DNA of 64,000 nucleotides from Nostoc foliaceum FACHB-393 (GTDB taxonomy: Bacteria; Cyanobacteriota; Cyanobacteriia; Cyanobacteriales; Nostocaceae): positions 186,001 to 250,000 of the forward strand of contig NZ_JACJTD010000002.1 of NCBI RefSeq assembly GCF_014698505.1. Reading direction: 5' to 3'. A model generated the notes under the pieces. It worked only from the letters and a program-made list of their open reading frames with translations, was not told the DNA's origin and searched no databases. Positions 22,508-31,927 of this stretch are shown piece after piece. Position 1 is the stretch's first letter. Every line of letters begins with the position of its first letter. The position numbers and the translations under genes were made by a program.

Positions 22508-23803
22508 ATGATTCATCCAAGTAACTCTGACAAAACCCAACTAGATACGCTCATTAGTCATGGAATGTCTGATCGACAAACCAACAATAACCTTGTCGAA
22601 TCTTATAAAGAACAGCGACAGAACTTTCTGCTAAAACGGCTGCAATTACAGGCGCAGATTATGCTGGTAGCTGGCTTGACTTTAATCGCTTTTTTTCTTT
22701 GGGCAAATTCACATCTAGAAGGCAAGATATACGCTTTTAAAATTGGTATTGTAGTAGAATTATTCACTCTTATTTGTTGGGGTTTATGTAAAACTCCTAT
22801 CGGCCGCCGTCATTCTGACTTAATTTTTTTGAGTTTATGCTGGTCTGTAACTTGTGCTGTCCAAATTGATATAGCTTTGCTGTTTAATGATTTGGAACCT
22901 AGAAGCAATATTTGGACTCTGATGTTTCTCACTCAGGCTATGATTGTTCCAGTCCAATGGTGGATGCATTTAATATCTCAACTTGGAACAATAATTTGCT
23001 ATTTAACTTTATATATTTTATCCAAACCTATCTTGAAAAATCCATTAGCTTTTTATGCTGAACAAGGATTATACTTCTTTTGGACTTGCATAATTTGTGT
23101 ATTTTCTGTCTATTTATACGAACGCTTGCGAAAAAAAGAATTTTACGCCCGTAAGGCAATGGAGCTAGCCCAGCAAAAATCAGAAAGGCTGCTACTAAAT
23201 ATCCTGCCAGAGATGATTGCAGAACAATTAAAACAACAGCCTACAACTATTGCCGATAGTTTTCTGGAAGTTACGGTACTATTTGCCGATATTGTCGGTT
23301 TTACAGAGCTTTCAACTCGTACATCTCCTGCGGAATTAGTCGAGTTATTAAATACAATATTCTGTTTGTTTGACCAATTAGCAGAACTTCATGGGGTAGA
23401 AAAAATCAAGACCATTGGCGATGCATATATGGCTGTTGCTGGATTGCCAAATCAGTCTAAAAACCATGCTCCAGCTATAGCTAATATGGCATTGGATATG
23501 CAAAATGCTATAGCTATCTTCAATGCAGAAAATAACCAAGTATTTCGCATCCGTATTGGCATTAGTACTGGGCCAGTAGTGGCAGGGGTAATTGGGCTAA
23601 AAAAGTTTGCCTACGATCTTTGGGGAGATACAGTAAATACTGCAAGTAGAATGGAATCACATGGTATAGCAGGTAGTATCCAGGTTTGTGAAGCAAGTTA
23701 TCAGCTTTTAAAGGATAAATACTTATTGGAGAAACGAGGTTTAATTCAGGTTAAAGGCAAAGGAGAAATGATGACTTATATACTAAAAGCAATTAATTCA
23801 TAA
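22508..23803 (+). CDS. Membrane-bound class III adenylate cyclase
   Basis: The 431-residue protein has about six membrane helices (residues 50-200), a signalling helix (about 205-245: KKEFYARKAMELAQQKSERLLLNILP) and a class III catalytic domain (about 250-430). Metal-binding aspartates are in VTVLFADIVGFTEL and IKTIGDAYMAVAG. The purine-selecting pair is Lys (VEKIKT) and Asp (FAYDLWGDTVNTASRME), which indicates ATP, and the transition-state Asn and Arg are in NTASRM. It should make cAMP in response to a membrane signal. It is followed by a hybrid kinase gene on the same strand after 258 bp. Confidence 0.93.
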   Translation: MIHPSNSDKTQLDTLISHGMSDRQTNNNLVESYKEQRQNFLLKRLQLQAQIMLVAGLTLIAFFLWANSHLEGKIYAFKIGIVVELFTLICWGLCKTPIGRRHSDLIFLSLCWSVTCAVQIDIALLFNDLEPRSNIWTLMFLTQAMIVPVQWWMHLISQLGTIICYLTLYILSKPILKNPLAFYAEQGLYFFWTCIICVFSVYLYERLRKKEFYARKAMELAQQKSERLLLNILPEMIAEQLKQQPTTIADSFLEVTVLFADIVGFTELSTRTSPAELVELLNTIFCLFDQLAELHGVEKIKTIGDAYMAVAGLPNQSKNHAPAIANMALDMQNAIAIFNAENNQVFRIRIGISTGPVVAGVIGLKKFAYDLWGDTVNTASRMESHGIAGSIQVCEASYQLLKDKYLLEKRGLIQVKGKGEMMTYILKAINS

Positions 23804-23973
23804 ACTTAATACATCTATGCTTTTTAATGGAGAATCAAAACTAAATGTATATAATTAGAGCGACAACTATCAGGTTATTGAACATTTGCTAAAGCTGAGT
23901 TTTACTACTTTAGATAGATTCGCAGCAACTAACTGCTTAGGGGTGTATTTTTCCGATGCATAATAGGTGTTGA

Positions 23974-24002
23974 GCGATGTCTACGACAGGCTACGCCAAC
24001 GC
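23974..24002 (+). repeat. Small dispersed repeat, copy 4 (intergenic)
   Basis: This 29-bp copy (GCGATGTCTACGACAGGC, then TACGCCAACGC) lies 60 bp ahead of the hybrid kinase start. Another copy of the same family lies inside that gene. Confidence 0.75.
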
Positions 24003-24061
24003 ATTGTCTAGCTGATTTTGGGAATAATCCTTTAGCTAGCTGCATAAAAGGAGAAGCCACA

Positions 24062-27000
24062 TTGAAAGGAATACGTTCCCTTCTAACACCCTATGCTGTG
24101 GCACTATTGGCTGTTGGTAGCGCATTGCTACTAACACTATTGCTACAGCCACTACTGAAACCAACTATTTTCCTGCTGTTTTTTGCTGCCGTGGCGGTTA
24201 GTGCCTGGTATGCCGGCATGGAAGCAGGATTGCTGACTACCGCTTTGTCTACTTTAGCCGTCAGCTACTTTTTCTTAGAGCCAGTATTTTCGCCCTTTGT
24301 TGATAACCTAGACAGCATAGTGCAGTTAGGCAGGTTTATGCTGGTGACAACACTCATCACTTTGCTGAACTCAAAGTTACGCACTGCCAAACAACATCTT
24401 CAAATGAGTTTGCAGAAGCTACAGGTGAGCGAAGCTAGGTTGAGAAGGTTGGTAGATTCCAACATCATTGGGGTAATTGTAGCCAATATGGACGGGGCGA
24501 TCGCAGAGGCTAATGATGCTTTTTTACAAATGGTAGGTTATTCGCAGGAGGATTTGCTAGCAGGGCGAATTCGATGGCGTGACATGATACCACCAGAATA
24601 TATTGAAGCAAATAACAGCGCGATGCCTACGACGGGCTACGCCTACGCAGAACTCACAACCAAAGGCGTGTGTCAGCCCTTTGAGAACGAATACATCCGC
24701 AAAGATGACAGCCGTGTTCCCATCCTATTAGGTTGCGCTTTATTAGAAAATAATCCAGAGGATGTTATCTGTTTTGTACTTGATTTAAGTGAACGTAAAC
24801 AAGTAGAGCTTGCCCTTGGCAAAAGCGAAGAACGCTACCGCGCTTTTTTAGAGCAGAGTTCAGAAGGTATTTGGTGCATTGAACTAGAGGTACCAATTTC
24901 GCTAGATTGCCCAGAAGATGAACAAATTCAACATTTTTACCAATATGCTTACTTAGCGGAATGCAACAATGTTATGGCACAGATGTATGGCTTTTCTCGT
25001 GCCGAAGAAATCATCAGCGCCAGACTAGGAGACTTGCTCATTCCCTCTGATCCAGATAATATTGCATACCTGCGTCGTTTTATTCGTTCTAACTACCGAC
25101 TCATTGATGCAGAGTCTCATGAAATAGATAAGCAAGGTAATTCCAAATATTTTTTGAATAATCTGGTAGGAATTGTTGAAAATGGCTTTTTAGTCAGAGC
25201 GTGGGGAACTCAACGCGACATTACAGAACGCAAACGAGCAGAAGCAGCACTGCGTCAACGAGAAGATCAACTCCGCCTGATTACAAATGCTGTGCCCGTT
25301 CAGATTTCCTATGTTGATGGGGAGCAGCGTTATCGCTTTAATAATAAAGGATATGAAGATTGGTTTGGAATTCCTACTTCGGAAATTTATGGTAAACACA
25401 TTAGAGAAATTGTTGGAGAATCAGTTTATCAGTCAATTCTGCCTTATATAGAAAAGGTACTTTCAGGAGAGCAAGTAACTTACGAAACCCAATTACCCGA
25501 TAAAGATGGCACAAATCATTACGTGAATGTCACTTACGTTCCCCAGTTTAGTCAGCAAGGAAAAGTTGAAGGATTTGTTGCCCTAATCACAGATATTACA
25601 CTTCACAAGTTAGCAGAAGCAGCTCTCAAACAGAGCGAGAAACGGTTAAAGACACTCACAGAAAAAGCCCGCTTGATTCCTTGGGAGGTAAATGCTACTA
25701 CGGGGAATTTTACCTATGTAGGGCCACAAACTGTTGAGATTCTTGGCTATCCATTGTCAGACTGGTACACCGATAATTTTTGGGCAAAATGTATACATCC
25801 AGAAGATCGGGAGTGGGCTATGCAGTATTACCAAGAATCTTCGCTCTCACTAAATAATTACGAACTTGAATACAGGGTGTTGGCTGCTGATGGCAGAGTC
25901 GTGTGGTTATATGACATTGTTAATGTCGTGCGGGATGAGGATGGAGCGCAGCTACTACATGGGTTCATGATTGACATTACCGATCGCAAGCAAGCAGAGC
26001 AAGAACGCGAACAACTGCTTGAGCGCGAACAAGCAGCACGCGCCGATGCAGAAGCTGCAAACCGGATGAAAGATGAATTTCTCGCCACACTCTCCCACGA
26101 ACTCCGCACACCCCTAAACGCCATATTGGGCTGGACACAACTACTTAGGAATCGCAAGTTTGATGAAACTACTACTGCGCGGGCACTAGAGACAATTGAG
26201 CGTAACACCAGATCCCTAACTCAACTGATTGAAGATGTCTTAGATGTCTCGCGGATTATTAGAGGCACACTCCATTTAAGTATTCATCGGGTAAAACTTG
26301 TACCACTTATAGAGGCAGCAATCGATACTGTGTATCCAGCAGCCCAGGCCAAAGAGATTAGCATCAAGTGTAAATTTGACCCGGAAGTAGGGGTAGTTGT
26401 GGGTGATGCCAACCGCTTGCAACAGATTGTGTGGAATTTGCTCTCCAACGCCGTTAAGTTTACACCCAAGGGGGGAAGAGTTGATGTGGAATTGGAGCGA
26501 ATTGAATCATGCGTGCAAATTCGAGTGAGTGATACAGGAGTGGGAATTGCTGCCGAATTCCTAGCCCATGTATTTGAACGCTTCCGTCAAGAAGACAGTT
26601 CCAGCACGCGATCGCATGGTGGATTAGGATTAGGGTTAGCGATCGTCCGCCACTTGGTAGAATTACACGGCGGCACAGTCTCTGCCGAAAGTCCAGGAAT
26701 TGGACAGGGGGCAACATTCATTGTCAATCTGCCAATGAAAGCCGTTTATGTAGAGACTAATACGGCGGAGCAGCTTTCATCTGTTGGAGATACCCAAGAG
26801 GCTAACTATTACTTGCCAAAGCTAGATGGCTTGCGGGTGCTGGTTGTTGATGATGAGGCAGACGCGCGTCATTTGCTGACTACGATTCTGGGACAGTATG
26901 GTGCCCAAGTCATGGCTGCTCGATCTGCAAGTGATGCACTGCTTGCCCTGCAACAGTTTCACCCCCATATACTGGTGAGCGATATTGGTATGCCACAAGA

Positions 27001-27202
27001 AGACGGCTACACACTAATTCGTCAAGTCAGGGCGCTACCAACAGATCAAGGTGGACGGATTCCAGCAGTGGCGCTGACAGCCTATGCTAGGGCAGAAGAT
27101 CGCACGCAAGCCCTGTTAGCAGGCTTTCAGCTTCATGTCCCCAAGCCAGTCAATCCGGGCGAATTAGCAGCCGTAATTGCTAACCTCACCGGACGGACTT
27201 GA
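24062..27202 (+). CDS. Hybrid sensor histidine kinase (DUF4118, PAS repeats, HisKA, HATPase, receiver)
   Basis: TTG 24062 is the start, with a strong AAGGAG eight bases upstream and no better codon nearby. The 1046-residue protein has a KdpD-like four-helix DUF4118 membrane region (about 8-105), four PAS/PAC domains (about 130-645), HisKA with MKDEFLATLSHELRTPLNAI (about 677-696), HATPase (VWNLLSNAVKFT, VSDTGVGI, GLGLGLAI) and a receiver domain (about 920-1042: LVVDDEADA, VSDIGMPQ, KPVN). All catalytic motifs are intact. A dispersed repeat encodes AMPTTGYAYAE in the first PAS. It is likely a phosphorelay input protein, with output partners encoded elsewhere. Confidence 0.94.
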   Translation: MKGIRSLLTPYAVALLAVGSALLLTLLLQPLLKPTIFLLFFAAVAVSAWYAGMEAGLLTTALSTLAVSYFFLEPVFSPFVDNLDSIVQLGRFMLVTTLITLLNSKLRTAKQHLQMSLQKLQVSEARLRRLVDSNIIGVIVANMDGAIAEANDAFLQMVGYSQEDLLAGRIRWRDMIPPEYIEANNSAMPTTGYAYAELTTKGVCQPFENEYIRKDDSRVPILLGCALLENNPEDVICFVLDLSERKQVELALGKSEERYRAFLEQSSEGIWCIELEVPISLDCPEDEQIQHFYQYAYLAECNNVMAQMYGFSRAEEIISARLGDLLIPSDPDNIAYLRRFIRSNYRLIDAESHEIDKQGNSKYFLNNLVGIVENGFLVRAWGTQRDITERKRAEAALRQREDQLRLITNAVPVQISYVDGEQRYRFNNKGYEDWFGIPTSEIYGKHIREIVGESVYQSILPYIEKVLSGEQVTYETQLPDKDGTNHYVNVTYVPQFSQQGKVEGFVALITDITLHKLAEAALKQSEKRLKTLTEKARLIPWEVNATTGNFTYVGPQTVEILGYPLSDWYTDNFWAKCIHPEDREWAMQYYQESSLSLNNYELEYRVLAADGRVVWLYDIVNVVRDEDGAQLLHGFMIDITDRKQAEQEREQLLEREQAARADAEAANRMKDEFLATLSHELRTPLNAILGWTQLLRNRKFDETTTARALETIERNTRSLTQLIEDVLDVSRIIRGTLHLSIHRVKLVPLIEAAIDTVYPAAQAKEISIKCKFDPEVGVVVGDANRLQQIVWNLLSNAVKFTPKGGRVDVELERIESCVQIRVSDTGVGIAAEFLAHVFERFRQEDSSSTRSHGGLGLGLAIVRHLVELHGGTVSAESPGIGQGATFIVNLPMKAVYVETNTAEQLSSVGDTQEANYYLPKLDGLRVLVVDDEADARHLLTTILGQYGAQVMAARSASDALLALQQFHPHILVSDIGMPQEDGYTLIRQVRALPTDQGGRIPAVALTAYARAEDRTQALLAGFQLHVPKPVNPGELAAVIANLTGRT
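24620..24648 (+). repeat. Small dispersed repeat, copy 5 (inside the hybrid kinase gene)
   Basis: This 29-bp copy (GCGATGCCTACGACGGGC, then TACGCCTACGC) lies in sense orientation in the first PAS domain and encodes MPTTGYAYA. The same frame is used as in copy 1. Confidence 0.75.
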
Positions 27203-27275
27203 ATAATTCAAAATTTCCCCACCTCTGCTGCTAAGACTAGAATTAGAATTGACGTGATGTTTCCTAGTAGCTAAA

Positions 27276-29120
27276 GTGTCAGATTCTCTGCCATTGCGCG
27301 ATCGCTATCTTGCCTTAATCGATGAAATTGTCGAAACCACCCTCAAGGGCAAAATTAGCTCTGTTGAGATGGTGTATCAAATGCTGCTTAAAGGGATCAC
27401 TTCCGGTACAGGGGAAGTCTTTGAGCTAGCTTTGAGCGATCGCCTGAATGCTCTCCAAAGCCAAGTTGATAATGAAAAAGATGAACTCAAAAAAGCTAAG
27501 GCGACTCGGAGTTTGAGAGCGATTAAGACTATTCAAAGTCAATGGCAACGCTCTTCAGAGCAAAATAAAGCCACAGAAGCGATCGCCTCCGCAGTTACAG
27601 AAATTACCACAGCCTCTGCTGACGAACGTCTGGCGGCATTTATACGGGTTACTGACCCCAATCAGAAGTATCCGCTAAATTTACAACAGCTACAGCAATT
27701 GTCAAAAGCATTGCTGCAATTTGCTCAGGCAGATGCTGATTTAGAACAATTTTCCGAAGGGATTACCCGTGGTTTAGCTTCTTGGCAGCGATTGCAAGAC
27801 AACTTGCTCAGTTGGATGTATGAGCAAAAAGAATCTTTGGGATTTGGCGGCGTACCGGGAGAACGTGGCCCTTGGGCAAGTTGGGCTAAACAACTCAATA
27901 GTGAGTTACCCAAAACGCTGCTTCGCACCTTGGCTATGGAAGAATCGGCAATTGAGTTTGCCGAGCGACAACGGGGAATCACCCTCAGAGATTGGGTGGA
28001 AATGGCATTGATTTTACAGTTCTTGCAACGGGGACTAATTAACTGGTTTGACCAACAAGCTTACGATGTTAAAGCGGGGCCAAAGTTGTCCATTTCCACT
28101 TTTTTAACCTTTGCAGTGATTTGGAGTCAGTTAGCAAGTGGTTTTGGCAGCATTGGGAAAATATACGGCGATGCCTGTTCTCAAATCATGCTCCAGATTT
28201 TGCGAACCTTTGCCCAGCGTCCGTATTTTCCCTTTTACGGCGGGATTTTTGCCTCTTTTACTGGCACTTACTTGCGAGATGCCCTTGATTATTTGGATGA
28301 GCCATTGCGTCGAGGCGAGGGAACCCAGGAAAAGGCGCGAATTTTGACACTTTTAGGCTATTCACAACGTGCTTTGGGACAATACCAGCGCTCTATTGAT
28401 TTTCATCAGCAGGCGCTAGAGATAGCCAGAAATGCAGGCGATCGCGCCTGTGAAATTGCCAATCTCAACCACCTCAGCCGCACCTACGTGCAACAGCAAA
28501 ATTATGCTGAGGCAATTAACTACAGTCAACGAGCATTAATACTAAGTCGCCAAGCAGGCGATCGCACAGGAGAAGCAAACGCGCTGGTAAATTTAGGTTA
28601 CAGCGAAGTTATGCAGGCTCAGGAATTGGAAAACCTAGAACCGGAAACTTATGAAGCCGCAATTAACTATTTAGAACAAGGTTTAAAATTATCAGAGAAA
28701 TTAGGCGATATTCAAAGTAAAGCCTTATGTGTCAGCAGCTTAGGAATTGCCTATTTAGTAATTGGAGAACACCAAACGGCAATTAAATATCTTGAAGATG
28801 GCTTTAAAACAGCGCAAGTTTCTGGCGATTTGTATCTCCAAGGGCGGAACTTAGCTTATTTGGCAGAAGCTTACTACCATCTACAAAATTCAGACAAAAC
28901 TATTTACACAGGCTGCTTGGGAATGTATCTTTTGGAGCAAATTGCTTCTCGTGAGTGGCGACAACCGGCAGGGTTACTGACAATTTTACAAGGACAAATA
29001 GGGGCAGAAGCTTTCCAAAAGTTTTTACAGCAACATCGCCCTAAAATTATCGCGGTTATCGGTGTAGATGGGTATGATCACATTCCGCAGTTGTTAGAAG
29101 AATATAAGCAAGATATGTAA
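27276..29120 (+). CDS. TPR-repeat protein with a conserved helical N-terminal region
   Basis: The GTG at 27276 gives 614 residues (MSDSLPLRDRYLALIDEIVE). Residues 1-345 are helical and unassigned; they include a conserved-looking FGGVPGERGPWASWAKQLN and a hydrophobic stretch near 285-330. Residues 350-560 hold about five tetratricopeptide repeats (GQYQRSIDFHQQALEIARNA, NYAEAINYSQRALILSRQAG and others), some of them coded through HIP1 octamers. There is no catalytic motif. It is probably a scaffold. It follows the hybrid kinase by 73 bp and may be part of the same pathway. Confidence 0.8.
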   Translation: MSDSLPLRDRYLALIDEIVETTLKGKISSVEMVYQMLLKGITSGTGEVFELALSDRLNALQSQVDNEKDELKKAKATRSLRAIKTIQSQWQRSSEQNKATEAIASAVTEITTASADERLAAFIRVTDPNQKYPLNLQQLQQLSKALLQFAQADADLEQFSEGITRGLASWQRLQDNLLSWMYEQKESLGFGGVPGERGPWASWAKQLNSELPKTLLRTLAMEESAIEFAERQRGITLRDWVEMALILQFLQRGLINWFDQQAYDVKAGPKLSISTFLTFAVIWSQLASGFGSIGKIYGDACSQIMLQILRTFAQRPYFPFYGGIFASFTGTYLRDALDYLDEPLRRGEGTQEKARILTLLGYSQRALGQYQRSIDFHQQALEIARNAGDRACEIANLNHLSRTYVQQQNYAEAINYSQRALILSRQAGDRTGEANALVNLGYSEVMQAQELENLEPETYEAAINYLEQGLKLSEKLGDIQSKALCVSSLGIAYLVIGEHQTAIKYLEDGFKTAQVSGDLYLQGRNLAYLAEAYYHLQNSDKTIYTGCLGMYLLEQIASREWRQPAGLLTILQGQIGAEAFQKFLQQHRPKIIAVIGVDGYDHIPQLLEEYKQDM

Positions 29121-29242
29121 GAAAGTATTGACAAAGAGTTAAGCCTTAACGCAAGCAAATTGTGCTATAAATGTTACATAGACACCTGAATTATGCTGTA
29201 TATTCAGGAAGTTTACTTCTTTTCTATTTGGTAAGCCTGCAA

Positions 29243-31786
29243 TCAATATTCACCATTGAAATGAATCAAGTGAGTAGAATCTTCAGCAACCCAAACATCT
29301 GTTTCCCAAGCAATCTCTGCCAGATATGCCACCATTGCCTTACGGCTGAGAAATGTTGTTACCATCACTAGAGGTATTTCGGCACTTCTGAATAAAACTT
29401 CAAGTTCCTTCTTCCGTTTAGGATTAATTGGTCCATGTGAGGTTACAGCTTCAATCAGCACCAACCAGTTATTTCTTGTGAAATGAATGATCACATCTGG
29501 CATTTTGCCGTGGGAATCAATGTTAACCCCCAAATCTGCCAATGCTACTTGATCGAAGTGGGTGAACTTTTCATCTGTATCGCCAACATAAATAAGCTTT
29601 CCACTAGGAGTAAAACGGGGGGCAAAATCATTAATAATTTTTTCAATTAAAATATTCTGGCCACCTGGTGATAAAGTTTTAATTTCCCCTGCAATCACTA
29701 TCGGAATACGGGACATTTCGCGCTCTTGAGCATACTGCTTTTTTAGAGTATAAACCGAAGCAAGGTAGGTACGGATGCTCTTTTCCCATTCGTTAGTGGC
29801 GTAAGTTCTTAATAGTTCTAGCGCACTGTTTTCAATTTGATATACAGTTTTTGGGCTGTTGATGGGGCGGCTTAAATCATCTGGATTAGCAACTATCAAA
29901 GCTGCATCTAGAAATTGATGCACTGTCTGACGGCGAACTGTTTCCCGTGTGTTGGGCTTATAGGTTTTGCCATAATGTTGAGCCATAAAGTCCATCATTG
30001 GCGTAATTCCCATCAAAGGGGAAGTTGCTAATTGCCAAGAGTCTGTCGGTTTTAAGTCAAGTAACGCCAGGAGAGTTAAAGCTGACCGTTCGTTAAGCTG
30101 TGCTCGTGGAAAGCCCAATTGTGTCAATATTTGTAGCGCTTCATCAATTCTAGACTTAGTTGTAATTGGATTATTCTCTGACAGATTTGACATACTCAGT
30201 AGCTTATTTTCTATAAGTTCATCAATTTCTCGCAAAGAAGGAAACTGCTCTTTAATCCCTGTCCCTAATGACAATAGCTGTTCCAAATTAGGGTACTTTA
30301 ATTTTCGCAAATCTGTTGCATTAACCTGAGTATGCCCATTGAACAACCGAAAAAAAGCATCAACTAGGGTTGAATTGAGATAAACAGCAAGCCCACGAGC
30401 TAAGGTAAGGCTAAGTCCACGCCCATCTTTGTGAAAGTAATTCAAGTGATTTTCAAAGCCGACATAGGCATAATTAAATTGGTTGGCATCATAAACCACC
30501 GCAACAACACGCCTTTTCTCTTCTTTCGATGAAAATCTTTTGCATAGGACGTAATGCTCATTTGGTATGAGAAGGTTCGCTGTTTCTTTTATATGAACTA
30601 TTGCTTGAGGCTTTTTAGTTATTTTTGGGTGCTCTACATATCCATTCGATAAATTCACTGGATAAATTAAAGGAACGGTATTGTTTTCTCGATTTGCTCT
30701 TAGATAATCTTTTGCTCGAAAATCTACTACCCGTCCGGTTGAAACTGTTAGCCCTAAGTCTTTTAATGTACAGTTGAAAAGTGCTATTCGCTGAACTATT
30801 TGCTGGCTAATCTTATCTGGAATAATATGAATAAACTGCTCTAGATCATCGGGCTGAACTAAGGCTGTATATGGTACAGAGTGTGACAACATCAAGTCAT
30901 CATTAGCACCAGAACTGGTATTGATGATGACGCTGCTAGACTTCTGCTTTTGTTTTCTAGCTTGGATGATGATAGTTTCCTGCAAAATATCATCGTCACT
31001 AAATGCTTCTTGCCGCGACTCAAAAAGATGTACTTGCTCTAAAGCCATCATCTCTAAAAACATCTTGCGGAAGTCACGGAAATATGGGCCATTGCAAAAA
31101 CTGCGTGGGGTAATCGCTACAAACTCCCCACTTGGTTTTAAGAGTTGCGCTGTAGCTGCCATAAAACCAGTATAAAGATTGCTAGTTTCCAAACCGATGG
31201 AACACAGCAATTCGCGCACCTTGGAATTAGCATTGATTTTCAAATAAGGCGGGTTGAGAATAGCATGGGTAAATTCTGTTGCGTTTGCACTATTCAATAA
31301 ACCAATCTGAAGCAGCCTGACTGCATCTTCGATAAAATCAGTCTCACGAATTTCGTAATTAAAGGAAATACCCACACGTTGACATTCCTTCTCACATAGC
31401 TCTAGAGTCTGATGCAAATATCCAATTAGAAAAGGGTCAATTTCATAAGCTATAACCCGCAAACTTGACGTATGTTGTTGATGCTGACATACTTTTGTTA
31501 CAAAAGCGGCTAGTAATGAACCGATTCCTGCTCCAGCATCAAGCAAAGATATTTCAGGCAAATCTAGTCTATTAAACATTCCAGCCATCAATTGGGCTAC
31601 TGAGGCGGGAGTGAGAAATTGACCCATCGATGCTTTTTTGTCTTGCCTTAGCTTTAAACTTACTACAGTCCGGCGAAGATCCACTTCTGCAAGCAAGTTT
31701 CCATTTGATAGTTTTGCGAGGCTGGTAAACTCTAAACTACTGTTATGACTTGCTACGAACGTTCTACTGCTTGATGGGACGATCAC
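29243..31786 (-). CDS. Fused N6-adenine DNA methyltransferase and BsuBI/PstI-type restriction endonuclease
   Basis: The 847-residue protein combines both halves of a type II system. The N-terminal part (about 50-520) is a gamma-class adenine methyltransferase with MGQFLTPASVAQLM, SAM motif LLDAGAGIGSLL (81-92) and catalytic NPPY (178-181), then the target-recognition region. The C-terminal third (about 540-847) matches BsuBI/PstI endonucleases, with the active-site region KMPDVIIHF, VLIEAVTSHGPINPKRKKEL. The length is close to the sum of the two separate PstI-family proteins (about 500 plus 330). By family, the site would be CTGCAG, but the recognition region could have changed. No separate endonuclease gene is adjacent. 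Confidence 0.9.
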   Translation of the reverse strand: MIVPSSSRTFVASHNSSLEFTSLAKLSNGNLLAEVDLRRTVVSLKLRQDKKASMGQFLTPASVAQLMAGMFNRLDLPEISLLDAGAGIGSLLAAFVTKVCQHQQHTSSLRVIAYEIDPFLIGYLHQTLELCEKECQRVGISFNYEIRETDFIEDAVRLLQIGLLNSANATEFTHAILNPPYLKINANSKVRELLCSIGLETSNLYTGFMAATAQLLKPSGEFVAITPRSFCNGPYFRDFRKMFLEMMALEQVHLFESRQEAFSDDDILQETIIIQARKQKQKSSSVIINTSSGANDDLMLSHSVPYTALVQPDDLEQFIHIIPDKISQQIVQRIALFNCTLKDLGLTVSTGRVVDFRAKDYLRANRENNTVPLIYPVNLSNGYVEHPKITKKPQAIVHIKETANLLIPNEHYVLCKRFSSKEEKRRVVAVVYDANQFNYAYVGFENHLNYFHKDGRGLSLTLARGLAVYLNSTLVDAFFRLFNGHTQVNATDLRKLKYPNLEQLLSLGTGIKEQFPSLREIDELIENKLLSMSNLSENNPITTKSRIDEALQILTQLGFPRAQLNERSALTLLALLDLKPTDSWQLATSPLMGITPMMDFMAQHYGKTYKPNTRETVRRQTVHQFLDAALIVANPDDLSRPINSPKTVYQIENSALELLRTYATNEWEKSIRTYLASVYTLKKQYAQEREMSRIPIVIAGEIKTLSPGGQNILIEKIINDFAPRFTPSGKLIYVGDTDEKFTHFDQVALADLGVNIDSHGKMPDVIIHFTRNNWLVLIEAVTSHGPINPKRKKELEVLFRSAEIPLVMVTTFLSRKAMVAYLAEIAWETDVWVAEDSTHLIHFNGEY

Positions 31787-31927
31787 GGTCTGTTTTTTTA
31801 ATTGCTATCAAGTCTACAATAACTTTACGGCATCCTCATGCCTGAAGAAGACCACGTTTGCGATGGCGTTCCGCCCACCGTAGGCGATCGCGTTATACAG
31901 AACCTTAGTAATGTTGAGACTCTTCAC

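Noticed and set aside
29243-31786. Reading the methyltransferase as a BREX or Eco57I-like enzyme
   Set aside because: The C-terminal PDVI ... EAVTSHGP ... KR pattern fits BsuBI/PstI better, and no BREX genes are near.
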